A DNA stretch of 64,000 bases from Melitaea cinxia (taxonomy: Eukaryota; Arthropoda; Insecta; Lepidoptera; Nymphalidae). Below are positions 1 to 11,626 of this stretch, in pieces. The translations under genes and the position numbers were made by a program. The stretch is from contig NC_059407.1 in assembly GCF_905220565.1 (NCBI RefSeq), forward strand, positions 1,674,001-1,738,000, given 5' to 3'. Under the pieces are notes generated by a model, which searched no databases, was not told the origin of the DNA, and saw only the letters and a program-made list of their open reading frames with translations. The first letter of the stretch is position 1; every line of letters starts with the position of its first letter.

Positions 1-149
1 TAACAATCATATAATAGTTATATTCATTATGAAACATCTCCAATTAAGGTATGAACGAGGGTAAAAACGCGCGTGTGAGTTAATCTGCTATAAAAAATAG
101 AAAATATTTCAACTATACTTATTTTTTATAATCATTAATTTGTGGTTAT

Positions 150-330
150 ATTTATGTTTGGTTGCATGGGAAAAAAACGGAATTCAATTAGATTGACAAG
201 TAATACAAGAAACAAGACGAAAAAATCGTCAAATAAATACGCGTTATCAAAGATGAGGGTTAAAAAGCAAAGCATCATGAGCATTGACCAATCAACAAAA
301 ATACAATGAAATATTAATTTCTCAAGCAAT
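150..330 (-). mobile_element. Family D repeat fragment
   Basis: This is a diverged copy of the family seen in full at 8901-9508, in reverse. Recognisable blocks are the string after the head (GACAAGTAATACAA), the ACGAAAAAAT block and the ACGCGTTATCAAAGAT block, in the usual order. The part beyond the third block is missing or unrecognisable. Confidence 0.6.
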
Positions 331-749
331 TACCAAATGTATTTAAATTAAATAGAATGTAATATGAAGTGAAATTAGAAAAAAAAAAATATGTGTACTA
401 AGTTATGTCCATAGCTGTGTGGAGTAGAGCTAAGTCTGTTGTAATAGGGCCCGACTCTATGTCCCTAGGGGCGAGGAAAGGACGATTCTTAAGACAATTT
501 CATACTATACTGCTCCATTAATAAACAGACAGTATTAATATCGCATATAAATTCTAAATGTAGAGCAAAAGTCTCTACGACAGAATTTGGTCTAACTTAG
601 GTCACTCACCTGTGACGGCCTTCGGAGTATTCATAATATTATAAAGTTATTATAGTTGTTTTGGCAATTTAAATAAAAAGTTTCTGGTATGATATGATTT
701 ATGATATCGTGGGTTAGTAGCTCGTATGTCTCAAATTATGTAGTAGAGC

Positions 750-874
750 TTCGGCCTGTAAAATCCCACTGCTGGATATATGCCTCTTTCTCCACGTAGG
801 AGAAGGATCAGAGCTTAATCCACCACGCTAGCACCACGGGTTAGTGGATATATTCTCTACTATGAGTAACGATC
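750..874 (-). mobile_element. SINE-1 3' tail fragment
   Basis: Read in reverse, this matches the last ~120 bases of the SINE at 1422-1770: the GAGTAACGATC block, the GTGGTGGATTAAGCT block, the CTCCTAC block and the terminal GGCCTGTAA-type end. No tRNA-like head is present, so it is 5'-truncated. Confidence 0.7.
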
Positions 875-1421
875 TAATTTAAATTTTGTTTGATAAAAAA
901 AAATAGTTAGACTGCTTGTAGAACTGACCTAGGGTTAAATTTCAGGAAATAAACAATGATATCATAGTTAACTGTATAAAATACAATCACTCGGCTAAAA
1001 ATAACTGCTGATTAGAACACTAAAGAGATGACTAACCTCAGTATTTGAAGTGCCACCATAGATTTCATTTTTAGGAAAACTGATTCATTTGAACTCATAA
1101 ACGTTTTTCCGAGAAGTTAAAAAAATTCCCTTTAACAGAACTTTTATTTGCGTTGAATGATAACAATATGCTTATTTTACGTTCTGTTTATTGTATGGTA
1201 ATCTTTTTTAAGCTTACATTTAAAAATATTCTAGTGTAGAATTATTTTTGTAATCTGGCATCGATAATATCTTGATATTTAAATTAATTTGATTTTGTTT
1301 TTAATTTCAAGTGCTTACAAAAAAGTGTTGTGTACTTATGTACGTACGTAAGAAGTTTTACTTCATTGACTAGCTAACTTCAGAATGTCGGTTTTTTTTT
1401 AACGGTGAGCGAGCGTATCGT

Positions 1422-1770
1422 CATCGTGACGCCGCGTTGGCGCAACGGTTACAGCCATGGATTGTATCTGTTGCGCTGGCGGTTGCGGGTTCGATCCCCG
1501 CACATGACAAACATTTGTATTGGCCATACAGGTGTTTGCCGTGGTCTGGGTGCTTGTGCAGTCCTTGTGGGTCTTCCCACCGTGCCTCGGAGAGCACGTT
1601 AAGCCGTCGGTCCCGGTTGTTATCATGTACACCTGATAGCGATCGTTACTCATAGTAGGGAATATATCCGCCAACCCGCTTTGGAGCAGCGTGGTGGATC
1701 AAGCTCTGATCCTTCTCCTACATTGGGAAAGAGGCCTATGCCCAGTAGTGGGATATTACAGGCTGAAACA
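1422..1770 (+). mobile_element. Full-length tRNA-headed SINE (SINE-1) with target-site duplication
   Basis: The head carries pol III promoter-like boxes: an A-box-like GTTGGCGCAACGG near 1437 and a B box GGTTCGATCCC near 1487. A body of ~280 bases follows, ending in GGATATTACAGGCTGAA. The ten bases AGCGTATCGT lie immediately before (1412-1421) and after (1771-1780) the element and form a target-site duplication, so both ends are defined. The small open frames inside are shared by all copies of the SINE and are not genes. Confidence 0.9.
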
Positions 1771-2617
1771 AGCGTATCGTAAAAATTTACTCTCATCGCT
1801 TATCCCTATCGCGCCAAAAGAAATATAACTTCAAAAGTGTAGAAATTATCAAATGAAATTTTTTGCTTTATAGAGTGAGTTTATAAATCTATATTGACAA
1901 AGAAACGAGTTAAATGAAAAAATTTATATCGGCCCAAACGAAATTACATGAAAAAGTTTAATAAAGAATGACTATTATGGTGACATTTCATCGAATACTT
2001 ATCAATTGTATAAATAACGTACTTGACTTATTTACATGGGAAGTGCAATGAACTATTTTAGTGATAACAACATAAAAATACATCGAAATAAATGATAATA
2101 CATTTATATTCGGTTAGTCGATTCGGAAGAATAAGCCAAAAATATTTTACAATTTTTTTAAAATATTTTCCAAAAACTGTTCAAAATAACCCGTATTATC
2201 TTGAAAAGAAATATTTCACAAAGTAATTGTTAAAATACGTGGAAGATTTTAAGAAGCGATTAAAGTGAAATGGTAAAATGTTTTCTTCTTCAGCCTTTTG
2301 TCTGATTTTAAGGCTAACCATTAATAGCAATTAAAATACGGGTGTCCGGTGTATTTTGGCTTACAATGCTATTCGCTGCCGTAAAGTCTTCCTATCACTA
2401 CAAACAACTGATGTAAATCCTAAAAAGGCTAGAATAACATAATTTCTATTACGTGAGTATTTCGTTTTAATAACTAGTTTATTGAAACTAAATAATAATA
2501 ATTTTTGATTACGTTTTTGTTTACTTGACTAATCATTACTTAATTTTAACCCGGGCTTATTTACAAAAAAAAAAAAAAACAATGTATGTTACTAACGACA
2601 CATGAGATTAAAACTAA

Positions 2618-2797
2618 GGTTAGGCAATTTCCTGCTCAAAATCTGGAGCAGCCCGACTGGGGTAGTACCACGACCTTACAGAAGATCACAGCTAATAATA
2701 CTGCTTTCAAGCAGTGTTGTATTCATGTGGTGAGTGACCTGAGCTCCTGAGGGGATTTAGAGGTAACGGCAACGCGCTCGCATTGCTTCTGGTATTG
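2618..2797 (+). mobile_element. Family A repeat, 3'-truncated
   Basis: The head GCAATTTCCTGCTCAAAAT, the GGAGCAGCCCGACTGGGG block, the CTTACAGAAGATCACAG block and the TTTCAAGCAGTGTTG hairpin region appear in order. The copy stops before the usual GTTTGCCGACC end. Confidence 0.75.
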
Positions 2798-3045
2798 CAT
2801 TCTAGTTGTATACAAAAAATAATCATAAATGTAGTAAGGGTTCCTTTTTTTCATTATGGGGTACGGAACCCTAAAAACAACTTTAATTGTACAAAATATC
2901 AACAATTGTTTCGTCTATATAACAACGATTATTCAGTATAATTAATGACGTCAATGAAATAGGAAAACGGCTTTAATAATACATTGCACGCAGTTACAAT
3001 AAAAAAAAATACATTATAACTTAACCAAAACTGTAAAATTGTAAA

Positions 3046-3425
3046 AATAATTGTGTTTGCTCGCAAAGGAAAAAAAACCGACTTCAATTACATCGACGAG
3101 ATATACAATAACGTAGATCGACGAAAAAATAGTCAAGTAACTACGCATTATCAAAGATTACTCAAAAAGTAGTTATCGTATCTCAATAAAAAATTTTTGT
3201 GACCACATGATAAACATCAGCTTTCGATTAAATTAAAAATTATCAAAATCGGTACACCCAGTAAAAAGTTACTGCAGATTTTCGTGAGTTTCCCTCGATT
3301 TCTCTGGGATTCCATCATCAGATCCTAGTTTCCTTATCACGGTACCAAACTAGGGATATCCCCTTTCCAACAAAAAAAGAATTATCAAAATTGGTACATC
3401 CAGTAGAAAGTTATGCGGTTTTAAA
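3046..3425 (-). mobile_element. Family D repeat, partial
   Basis: Starts with AATAATTGTGTTTGCTCGC and the AACCGACTTCAATTAC end, and proceeds through the usual blocks in reverse. It breaks off at GTTATGCGG, roughly two-thirds of the way through the full copy at 8901-9508. Confidence 0.85.
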
Positions 3426-3463
3426 TTACTTATATTTTTATACAAACAAATTTACGTTTACGA

Positions 3464-3630
3464 TTCAGCCTGTAACATCCCACAGCTGGGCATGGGCATG
3501 AGCATGGGCATGGGCAGCCTCTTTCTCCATGTAGGAGAAGGATCGGAGCTTAATTCAAACACGCTGCTTACTGTGGGATGACGGATATGTTCGAGTAACG
3601 ATCGCTGTCAGGTATTTATGATACTCGTAT
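3464..3630 (-). mobile_element. SINE-1 3' tail fragment with GGGCAT expansion
   Basis: A reverse-oriented SINE-1 tail in which the usual CATAGGC region has been replaced by four GGGCATG-type units (3487-3515). This looks like local microsatellite growth inside the dead copy. Confidence 0.7.
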
Positions 3631-4337
3631 AATATGAGAACCGCGACTGTCGGCTTAACGTTTTGTCCGAGGTACGGACATTTAAGTTTACGTTACTTAT
3701 TTGAAATTAAATATAGTTCTATGTTACACCGAGGGTATCACAATAAGGTTATCACAATGGCTCTAAAAGTGTACAACAATTTTTTGTCAATATTATTCGC
3801 GAATCGAATATTAAAACTAAAATAGATCATTCCAGAACAAACATGACGTCTAATATTTACCAAATAAGAGAATATTTTTTTTTAAACCAAAAACATTTTA
3901 ATATTAAATTATTCAAACAATAAATAATACCTCTGTATTCAAAATATAATAACAAAATTAAGTAATTTTCAAGTCACTGATAACGTTGTATAACTTGAGG
4001 CTTGCGTAATAATTATCTAAGGTCAAATTTGTTTATAAACGTTTACCGGTGATCGTTTATTGCTATTTATTAGCGTTTTGGTAATGACCTACTTCATTTT
4101 TATACTAATAATTGATTTAAAATACGCCTTTTTACATACAACCATAGTTACTGGTTAATGTTACTGACTATTGTTACTCTATCATGAGTCGGTAAGTACT
4201 GTTCTTGTTTATATATGGCTTGTAATCTTCTTTAGTTTAACAACCTTAAAAATATTGCAAAAAGTATAGCATATCAGGAAATATCTTGCGCAGAATATAA
4301 AATAACCAGGCAACGGAATTGCCTTTTTTAACGTGGG

Positions 4338-4440
4338 TTAAATCGTAAAACACATGAGTTCACGTTATTTTTGGCGTAAACTTGTGGAGGCCTATGTCCA
4401 GCAGTGGACTGTATAGGCTGTAATAATGATGATGAAATCG
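4338..4440 (+). mobile_element. Family B 3' tail with short GAT-type run
   Basis: Contains the ATGAGTTCACGTTATTTTTG block and the GAGGCCTATGTCCAGCAGTG block. It ends in a small ATGATGATG run, the type of simple tail left by LINEs that end in microsatellites. Confidence 0.7.
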
Positions 4441-4460
4441 TAATGGATGATGGGGGTACC

Positions 4461-4740
4461 AGAGTGGTTATGCTAGACTCTTGTGGGGCTAGATGGGGTC
4501 GCATTAGTATTCGCCACCTTATCCCGGCGGATATTGGAATAACAAATCTTAACCTTATGGAAGATCGCAGATAAATAATATTAGTCTGATGTAGTGTTGT
4601 GTTCAGAGTAGGTAAGCAATGGTATGAGGTCGGTAACGAACTTGTATTGCTTCTGGCAGGTGTTCATACGCTATGATAACCGCTCACCATCAGGTGGGGC
4701 CGTACACTTGTTTGCCACCCTAGTGGTAAAAACCTGGCTC
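4461..4740 (+). mobile_element. Diverged family A repeat
   Basis: The order of family A is still visible (CCTTATGGAAGATCGCAG, GTGTTGTGTTC, TTGCTTCTGG, CCATCAGGTGG, ACACTTGTTTGCC), but with many substitutions. This is an old copy. Confidence 0.5.
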
Positions 4741-5480
4741 CATAACTTCGATAATAATAAAACCCGTTACAAAACAAAATTATTGCAATATCTATTGTAT
4801 ATATGACATTTAATTTTAAAAGAACAATTACAACTAATTTAGTAATAATATTTTTAAATTAATTTCTGCAATATTTTAATTGTCATAAATAGATAGTCAG
4901 CCAATTTTATTCGTTTTATGTTTAGATTTTCTACTAGTTTAAGTCGAAAGATGAGACTTTTTATGACCTTACCAATACACAGAAAGGCCTTATGAAAGTC
5001 GTCAAAATCGAAAAAAAAAATAGGTTATAGTATTGAGGCCTTAAAACACAATATTTATAACTATTACAGTTAGTAGATTAGTATAAATTAACACGTATAT
5101 TTAAAACTGATTTATAAAAAAAAAAAGAAATAGTCTATAGCGGCGTGTTTGTAACGTATTTTTGATCATATAAAATAGTAAAATATACAGTCAGTTTACG
5201 CTAATTCTAAATGCATATGTTATTATTGACCTTTAAATATTTTATCTAAATATTATTATAATTAATTATTAAAATAATCACAGAATATTTTAAGAACGTC
5301 TATGTAGTTAATGATAATGACTATTTACATCTAAATTATAGATTCTCAAAAATTTTAAAATTAATTTTTAATAAGTATTATTTAATGATACTTTATATTT
5401 TAACACAACAAAAATATTATTTTGTATTTTGTTATAACTTGGCAGTTTTTTTTTTGAAGTTAAGTTTATTAGTTTTTTTT

Positions 5481-5560
5481 ATATGTTATGAACATAACAA
5501 CTATGTACATATATGTTCATATATGTGAACATATATGTTCATATATGTGAACATACGTGA
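5481..5560. repeat. Cluster of palindromes with a 22-bp tandem pair
   Basis: GTTATGAACATAAC is a perfect inverted repeat around 5485-5498. It is followed by two tandem 22-base units (5507-5528, 5529-5550), each a near-perfect palindrome centred on GTTCAT. Confidence 0.8.
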
Positions 5561-6284
5561 CTTATATAAGTCAAAGACCTGTTACAAAAACCTACTAATT
5601 GACGTATATTTTATTACTATTTAGAGAAACCTCTTTTCGTACAGACGGTTTTATGTAGGTAAGGGCAGAAATAACGATTGATCCTGTTAAAAATAAGATT
5701 TTAAAATCTTAATTAAGAAAATAAAACAAAACAACGAAACACTATAAAAAAATCACTAATTTTAATGAAGCAGAAAAATCATTGAAAAAAATAAAACTTA
5801 CAATAATAAAACACTATTAAAATAAAAAATCTCTATTTGTAAACAACAAAGTGTGAAACTATGGAAATTCATTTTTAATAAACTTAACCGATACGAACTA
5901 TGATACCCATTACACAAACTAAACTTTGTTAATAGAGAACTTAGTTATTGTAAAGTATTATGTGAAGATAGTTTGAAAACTTTTTATATTAAAAATTAAT
6001 TCACTCCCCGATAGTTGCGAAGGAGCTTCTAACATCGTTTTAGATTTGATACTATGGACTGTTAACTTAGTTTAAAAAAATGTATTTTTATGTGTAGCTA
6101 TATTTTGGAAAAAGAAGGCATAAAATATTTTTAATACTTTTAGCGTTTTTTCTTTTTTTTTTTTTAAGTGACGTACTTAAAAATATGCACAGTTTCATCA
6201 TTTTCTTTATATAAAAAATACAGTTTTATTAGAAATATATACATGAGTCATATGTCTTTTGATAAGCCAGACTCATTGACATTT

Positions 6285-6500
6285 GAAGTCCTCAAAATTA
6301 AAATCAAAACCAACTTTATTCAAATAGGCTACAAAAGAGTTTTCGAATTGTCATTTTACAAATTAAAATTTTAAAGTGATTATTATTTTTGTAAAAGCTA
6401 CAAAGAAGTATCGGTAAGAAACTCCGCAGTTACTCTTTTGAAAATAATATATAAAATGTGTTTTAGTACAAAATTAGTAATAAGTTGCATAAAATACTAA
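6285..6500 (-). mobile_element. Family C LINE-like 3' end
   Basis: The AACTTTATTCAAATAGGC start, the TACAAAAG block, the TCGGTAAGAAACTCCGCAGT block and GTGTTTTAGTACAAAATTA are shared with 7750-7985. In reverse it reads as a 3' UTR ending in a TTGATTTT-type repeat. A plus-strand end of the same family is at about 38040-38085. Confidence 0.6.
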
Positions 6501-6660
6501 TAACTATCTTTATACAAACAAAAAAGCCATTCATAAGTCTAAGACTATGTTTTGGACAAGATTATATAAATATTGTGTAGGTTTTTTAGGCATGGCTGGT
6601 TTTGTTGGGTAAAACCTTATGAGAGTTCTAGTAAAGATATAAGGAACTCGAATAAGCATA

Positions 6661-6745
6661 GTAATAATAATAATAATAATAATAAAAACTCTTTATTGTA
6701 CACCAAGAGTGAGCAAAATTACAAAAATAAAAACAGGAGATAAGC
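6661..6745 (-). repeat. TAA microsatellite joined to a LINE 3' tail
   Basis: About nine TAA units (6661-6686) lead into CTTTATTGTACACC, the reverse of the GTGTACAATAAAG end found on the LINE copies at 17.1 and 19.7 kb. The run is the tail of that retrotransposed fragment. Confidence 0.6.
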
Positions 6746-7177
6746 ATACTAATAGTTCGTTTTACTTAAACCGGTTATATACATGTTTTGACATATTATT
6801 TAAATAAGATATTGAGGAAACAAAATTAATAATATTATTATTTTGTATAAAAATAAATGTCTAGAAGCATCAAACAATTTTTAATGGAACTGAATAAACC
6901 TGTAATTAATAAAAAATTAGAGCTAGACACAACTTCGTAAGCTGTGACTCTTAACGTCAACACGAACGAAACCGAGTGGATTGGATAGTCATATTATAAC
7001 CCTGGTATCAACTTCGTATTGTCCTTTGCGGGTCAATAAAACTAATTTAACTTGAAAACAATTGAAGTTAGCATTTTTTAAAAAATATATAATTTTAACG
7101 CACATAAAATTTACATTGCATAAGAAAAAAAAAATTCGCAAAATATGAATTATTCATTAATGTTTTTAAATTGAAGT

Positions 7178-7345
7178 TTTTAAGCAGTGTTGTGTTCTTG
7201 TTGGTGAGTAAGGTAACCAGAGCTCTTGGGGAATTGGGGCAACGCGCTTGCGATGCTTCTGGTGTTATAGACGTCTATAATCTACGGTAATCGCTTACCA
7301 TCAGGTGAGGTGCTTGTTTGCCAACCTAGTTATATTACAAAAAAA
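7178..7345 (+). mobile_element. Family A repeat, 5'-truncated
   Basis: Begins within the AAGCAGTGTTGTGTTC hairpin region and runs to GCTTGTTTGCCAACCTAGTT plus a short A-rich tail. Confidence 0.75.
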
Positions 7346-7749
7346 GATTAAAGGCAAGTACGATAATTTTTTATAGTATTTCTAGAAAAATCTAAAATAG
7401 GTACTGGGTAACTTGTTTGTAACACTTCATAATTATAATTATATATGAATTATAATAACGTGTTATTGATACTGCATTTTATACATCGTTATTTACTAGT
7501 ATTAGATATCTATTTAATGTGGAAAAAACATACCGAAGAGCATACACAAAAAACTGACTTCACTTTACATGTAAACATGCAGACATGTAAACAAAAAATA
7601 CGCATTATTACGTACAATTCCAAAACAACTAATCGGCGCAACAGTGCACATTGTATAAAGTAATTAGTAAATAACACAAATAAATAAAAACCAGTCGAAT
7701 TGAGACCTTACTTCATAATTTTCTTTAGATTTGAAAAAGAGTTTTCATG

Positions 7750-7985
7750 TAAAATTGATAAAATCAAAATCAAAAATAACTTTATCCAAATAGGCTTCAA
7801 AAGCACGTTCAAATGATTTTACATATGTAAATTTATAAAGTGAATATACTTTTTATGAGTGAAGCTACTACCGATTCGTAATGTAGATGCTACAGAGAAG
7901 AATCGGCAAGAAAATCCGCAAAACTACTCGTAATATATATACTGTGTTTTAGTACAAAATTAATAGCTCGCATTTGATACAGCAT
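7750..7985 (-). mobile_element. Family C LINE-like 3' end
   Basis: A second copy of the 6285-6500 repeat, somewhat longer. It includes the GAAGCTACTACCGATTCG and AGAGAAGAATCGGCAAGAAA blocks, and has (AAATC)-type tail units at its plus-strand left edge. Confidence 0.65.
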
Positions 7986-8282
7986 CACTAAATCCACACA
8001 AGCAAAAGAATAAAATAACTGAAGTCTATTTCTAAAAAAATATATATGAAGCATAAAAAAATCGAATACAATACGAAGTTATTTGAATATATTTCATTAA
8101 TTTCGCCCGCGACATCAGAAAATTGTATACGTGACCTGGCTCTTTATTATAAATATACACAGAAAAATACTCTTTATACTAAGCAACAATGTAACGAACA
8201 CGTATTAATTTTAAACATATAAATGTTTTTTTGGATGTTATTCTTAATTTTGACCTGTAATAACTCACTGCTATATATATAC

Positions 8283-8628
8283 TATACTGCTATATGCTGT
8301 GTGGCCACGGAATCAAAGAATATAGCCACCCCCTCTCTTCCCGTGGGTGTCGTAAGAGGCGACTAAGGGATAACACAGTTCTACTACTACCTTGGAACTT
8401 AAGAAGCAGACAGATGGCGGGATAACCATCCAACTGCTGGCTTTGAAACACACAGGCCGAAGACGGGCAGCAACTTCTTCGGTGCGACAAAGCCAGCCCT
8501 GCGGTCACCAACCCGCCTGCCCAGCGTGGTGACTATGGGCAAAACAAATGAGTTCACGCTATTTTTGGCGTGAACTTGTGGAGGCCTCTGTCCAGTAGTG
8601 GACTGCCAAAGGCTGCTGTGATGTGATG
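8283..8628 (+). mobile_element. Family B repeat, near-complete LINE-like tail
   Basis: The longest copy of this family. It starts at GCCACGGAATCAAAG and passes through CCCTCTCTTCCCGTGG, GGCGGGATAACCATCCAACT, the GCGACAAAGCCAGCCC block and GAGGCCTCTGTCCAGTAGTG. The tail is GTGATGTGATGA. No reverse-transcriptase coding sequence is attached, and the open frames on the reverse strand here are incidental. Confidence 0.8.
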
Positions 8629-8632
8629 AACT

Positions 8633-8705
8633 CACTGCTGGGCATATACCTCTTCCTCCATGTAGGAGAAGAGTCATAGCTTAATCCACCACGCCGCTCA
8701 ACTGC
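8633..8705 (-). mobile_element. SINE-1 tail fragment abutting family B
   Basis: Reverse-oriented SINE-1 3' end (CCACCACGC, TCCTACAT-type block). It directly touches the 3' end of the family B copy, so one element was inserted next to or into the other. Confidence 0.6.
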
Positions 8706-8900
8706 GAATGTCGAAAAAAATATTTCGAGACATATAAAATGCCTTAAAGTCTCTAAAAATAAGGTTCCTTCAACATCAGTCTTATAAAAAAATTTCTTCT
8801 CAATTGTTTATGACATCGACCACTTATGAAAGTCCTCGCAAAATCAGTCGCCATCTCAAAGTTATTCTGACCAGAATAATGAAGAGAAACTTTATTCTTT

Positions 8901-9508
8901 TTAACCGACTTCCAAAAAAGGAGGAGGTTCTCAATTCGACTGTTTTTTTTTTTTTTTATGTATGTTACATCAGAAGTTTTCACCGGGTGGACCGATTTCG
9001 ACAAATTTTCTTTTAATCGAAAGGTAGCGTGTGCCAATTGGTCCCATTTAAATTTATTTGAGATCTAACAACTACTTTTCGAGCTATATCTAATAATGCG
9101 TTTTTACTTGACGCTTTTTTCGTCGACCTACATTGTATTATACCGCATAACTTTCTACTGGATATACCGATTTGGATAATTCTTTTTTTGTTAGAAAGGG
9201 GATATCTCTAGCTTAGTACCATGATAAGGAAACTAGGATCTGATGATGAGATCCCGGAGAAATCGAGGGAAACTCTCGAAAATCCGCAATAACTTTTTAC
9301 TGGGTATTTCGATTTTGATAATTTTTAATTTAATGAAAAGCTGATGTTCATCATGTGATCACATTTAAATTTTATCGAGATCTGATAACTACTTTTTGAG
9401 TAATCTTTGATAACGCGTAGTTACTTGACTATTTTTTCGTCGATCTACGTTGTATTACTTGTCGATGTAATTGAAGTCGGTTTTTTTTCGTTTGTCTGCA
9501 AACACAAT
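8901..9508 (+). mobile_element. Family D repeat, full-length copy
   Basis: AACCGACTTC at 8903-8912 and GAAGTCGGTT at 9473-9482 form a 10-bp inverted pair. After the right end follows a conserved GCAAACACAATTATA extension. No transposase-like frame is present; the frames on both strands are open in several copies only by low stop density. This is most likely a non-autonomous element. Confidence 0.85.
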
Positions 9509-10414
9509 TATAAATACGTCGGAAACATTTCTATTTAGATTTTTTTTTTATTTATTTTTTTATTGAAGTTGCGGTAATGGAAGGACGTGTGAAACCACTT
9601 TTCTCTTCCACCTTCCTGTATATAATTCCACACTTTAATGAGGATCATATTACGTTATTACACATCACACACTATAAATAACTTATAACACTTCAAGTTC
9701 TCAAGACTAACAATAATATGAATAAAGTTAAAGCGGCATAATTTTTTTAATCAAACCGGTTTATACTAGAATAAACTGCTTTCGATCGAAATCACATTTA
9801 ATTGATATTATTCATAATTATATTTATATATTGCTGTTATGCTCCTGTTAGTCAGGATCCGATGACAATCTATAATGTTTAATGTGGTAGATTTTTTACA
9901 GACCAATTATCGTCAAAACCGGCAAAATTCCGGTTGTAAGAGTAACGAATATTTAACAACATAAACAAGCAGAAACGTAGGTTTTTATTTAATTTCCATT
10001 TTTACAACAGTGTAACGAAAATATAATGTGCATTTTTCCAGCATTAAAAAGTTTTCCTAGACAAAGATTTCACTTTATAAGTAAAACCTTCAAAGCCACA
10101 AACAAACCTTCATTCCACTGCTGAGGTCTTTTCCGTGTCTTTATAGAGAATTGAAAGAATATCAATATCACGCGCCTAATTAGACTTGTTGGATTTTTTT
10201 TTATTTCTAAAAGATATTCTATTTATATCAAATTAATTTAACTTATTTAGTATTATAACTGAAATAAAGAGTAACAAAGACGACGAATTTCAATTAATAT
10301 TCAATATGTTGAAATAATTTTTGTAACCGTTTTGCTGGAAATTTTATCTATTTTATTGTCTTTCACGGAAACCTAACTTATTTCTATAGATTTTTTTCAT
10401 AATAAGCTAAACAT

Positions 10415-10545
10415 GATTGGGTCGGCAACGCGCTTGCGATGCTTCTGGTGTTGCAGCCGTCTATAAGCTACGGTAATCTCTTACCATCAGGTGAGCCGTA
10501 CGCTTGTTTGCCGATCTAGTGATATATAAAAAAAACATTAAACGT
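10415..10545 (+). mobile_element. Family A repeat, 3' part
   Basis: Runs from GGGTCGGCAACGCGCTTGCG through CCATCAGGTGAGCCGTACGC to TTGCCGATCTAGTGATAT and an A-rich tail. Confidence 0.8.
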
Positions 10546-11083
10546 AAAAAAAACTTTTTTGATAAATTCAGATATCAATTACTTCTTTAAGATATAATTA
10601 TAGCTTAAAACACAAAAATATTTCAAATTTATAGCAATATTAATATAAACTTAGTTATAACGTGAAATTAAGTTATCTTATTAAAATTTTTGGAAAACCA
10701 AATTGATGACAGCGATGAACTCACCTGACCACTTAAAAATTCAAAAAATTAAAAAAAATTAAAAAAAAGTAGTATAGCTTTCTTTCATATAAACTAATAG
10801 AACTCTATTAATAGAGCCTCGTTCAAACTTGTCGTATAATTATCATTTACACGTAATTCTTAAGCCATACAGTTTTTGTACCGTAAAGATGTCACAAAAA
10901 GTAGCATAGACAAACAAGGACCACAATGTAGGCTAGACTGGTTGGTCATTTACAAGTGTCCTGAAATAAACTAAACTAAAAAAGTTACAGTTATACTTAA
11001 TTAACTGTTGATAGAAGCATACTAGTGTTATCTCGTTGTTTAACTTGAATCGTATTTTTTTTTGCTTATTCTTAATCATTGTT

Positions 11084-11132
11084 TATTTAATAAATAAATA
11101 AATAAATAAATAAATAAATATATATATATAAT
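11084..11132. repeat. AAAT tetranucleotide and TA microsatellite
   Basis: About eight tandem AAAT units followed directly by a TA run. Confidence 0.9.
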
Positions 11133-11400
11133 AATTTCATTAACATATAGACCTAAATAAATGTAATTTCAAACTAATTACAGTGTTATCAGCAAACAGT
11201 GCAGTTCAAATAATTAATTATTTTGTTATGTAAAGTGTGTCCCCATGCATATAATTTAGTTGAAATTTTAATTAATTTATGCATAAAACCTTGAGATATT
11301 AAGTTTTCTCAAAACACTTTTTTTAAAGTATTGTAAGTTATTTTTTCAGGTATTTCACACAGCACAAAACTTTATTATACATACACATTTTATTAAAATA

Positions 11401-11586
11401 TCAAATAACAATAAAGCCTAAAATAAATAAAAAAGCTCCGAGAAGCCTTATACACATCATTTTTGTTAAGTATGCACACAGCGGATGCGCGGGCGCAGTC
11501 GAGTCGAAGGCAATTACTGACATCCTGCGCCGACCAGGTGCTTGTGTAACTTGGACCGTAGTGATAGGGCTCGAATTTTTTTTCAC
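11401..11586 (-). other. Candidate small ORF with a C-terminal membrane segment
   Basis: A 61-codon frame starting at 11586. The first two-thirds are hydrophilic and include a GRRRM basic patch near residue 18. The last ~17 residues, from ILLG-like IRLLGAFLFILG onward, are strongly hydrophobic and end directly at TGA. The 11465-11560 part is clearly richer in G, C and CpG than its surroundings. On the same strand, AATAAA-type signals follow within 40 bases of the stop. This would fit a terminal exon of a minus-strand gene or a fragment of a retroposed message. I recognise no family and see no partner exon, and an accidental frame remains possible. Confidence 0.2.
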
Positions 11587-11626
11587 ATAGGCTATATTCT
11601 TATTATAAAATAAAATAAAAACAAAA

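Noticed and set aside
1430..1510. Possible tRNA gene at the SINE-1 head
   Set aside because: Repeated in four copies with the same non-tRNA body; stems do not close.
1399..1674. Frames of 65-91 codons in SINE-1 (also at 20897-21148 and 35437-35697)
   Set aside because: They recur in each SINE copy because the SINE itself is repeated; no coding signature.
8290..8677. Frames of 73-92 codons on the minus strand
   Set aside because: Within family B, antisense to the element; not a gene.
8753..9037. 94-codon minus-strand frame (and its relative at 61587-61793)
   Set aside because: Lies inside family D repeats; similarity between the two reflects the repeat.
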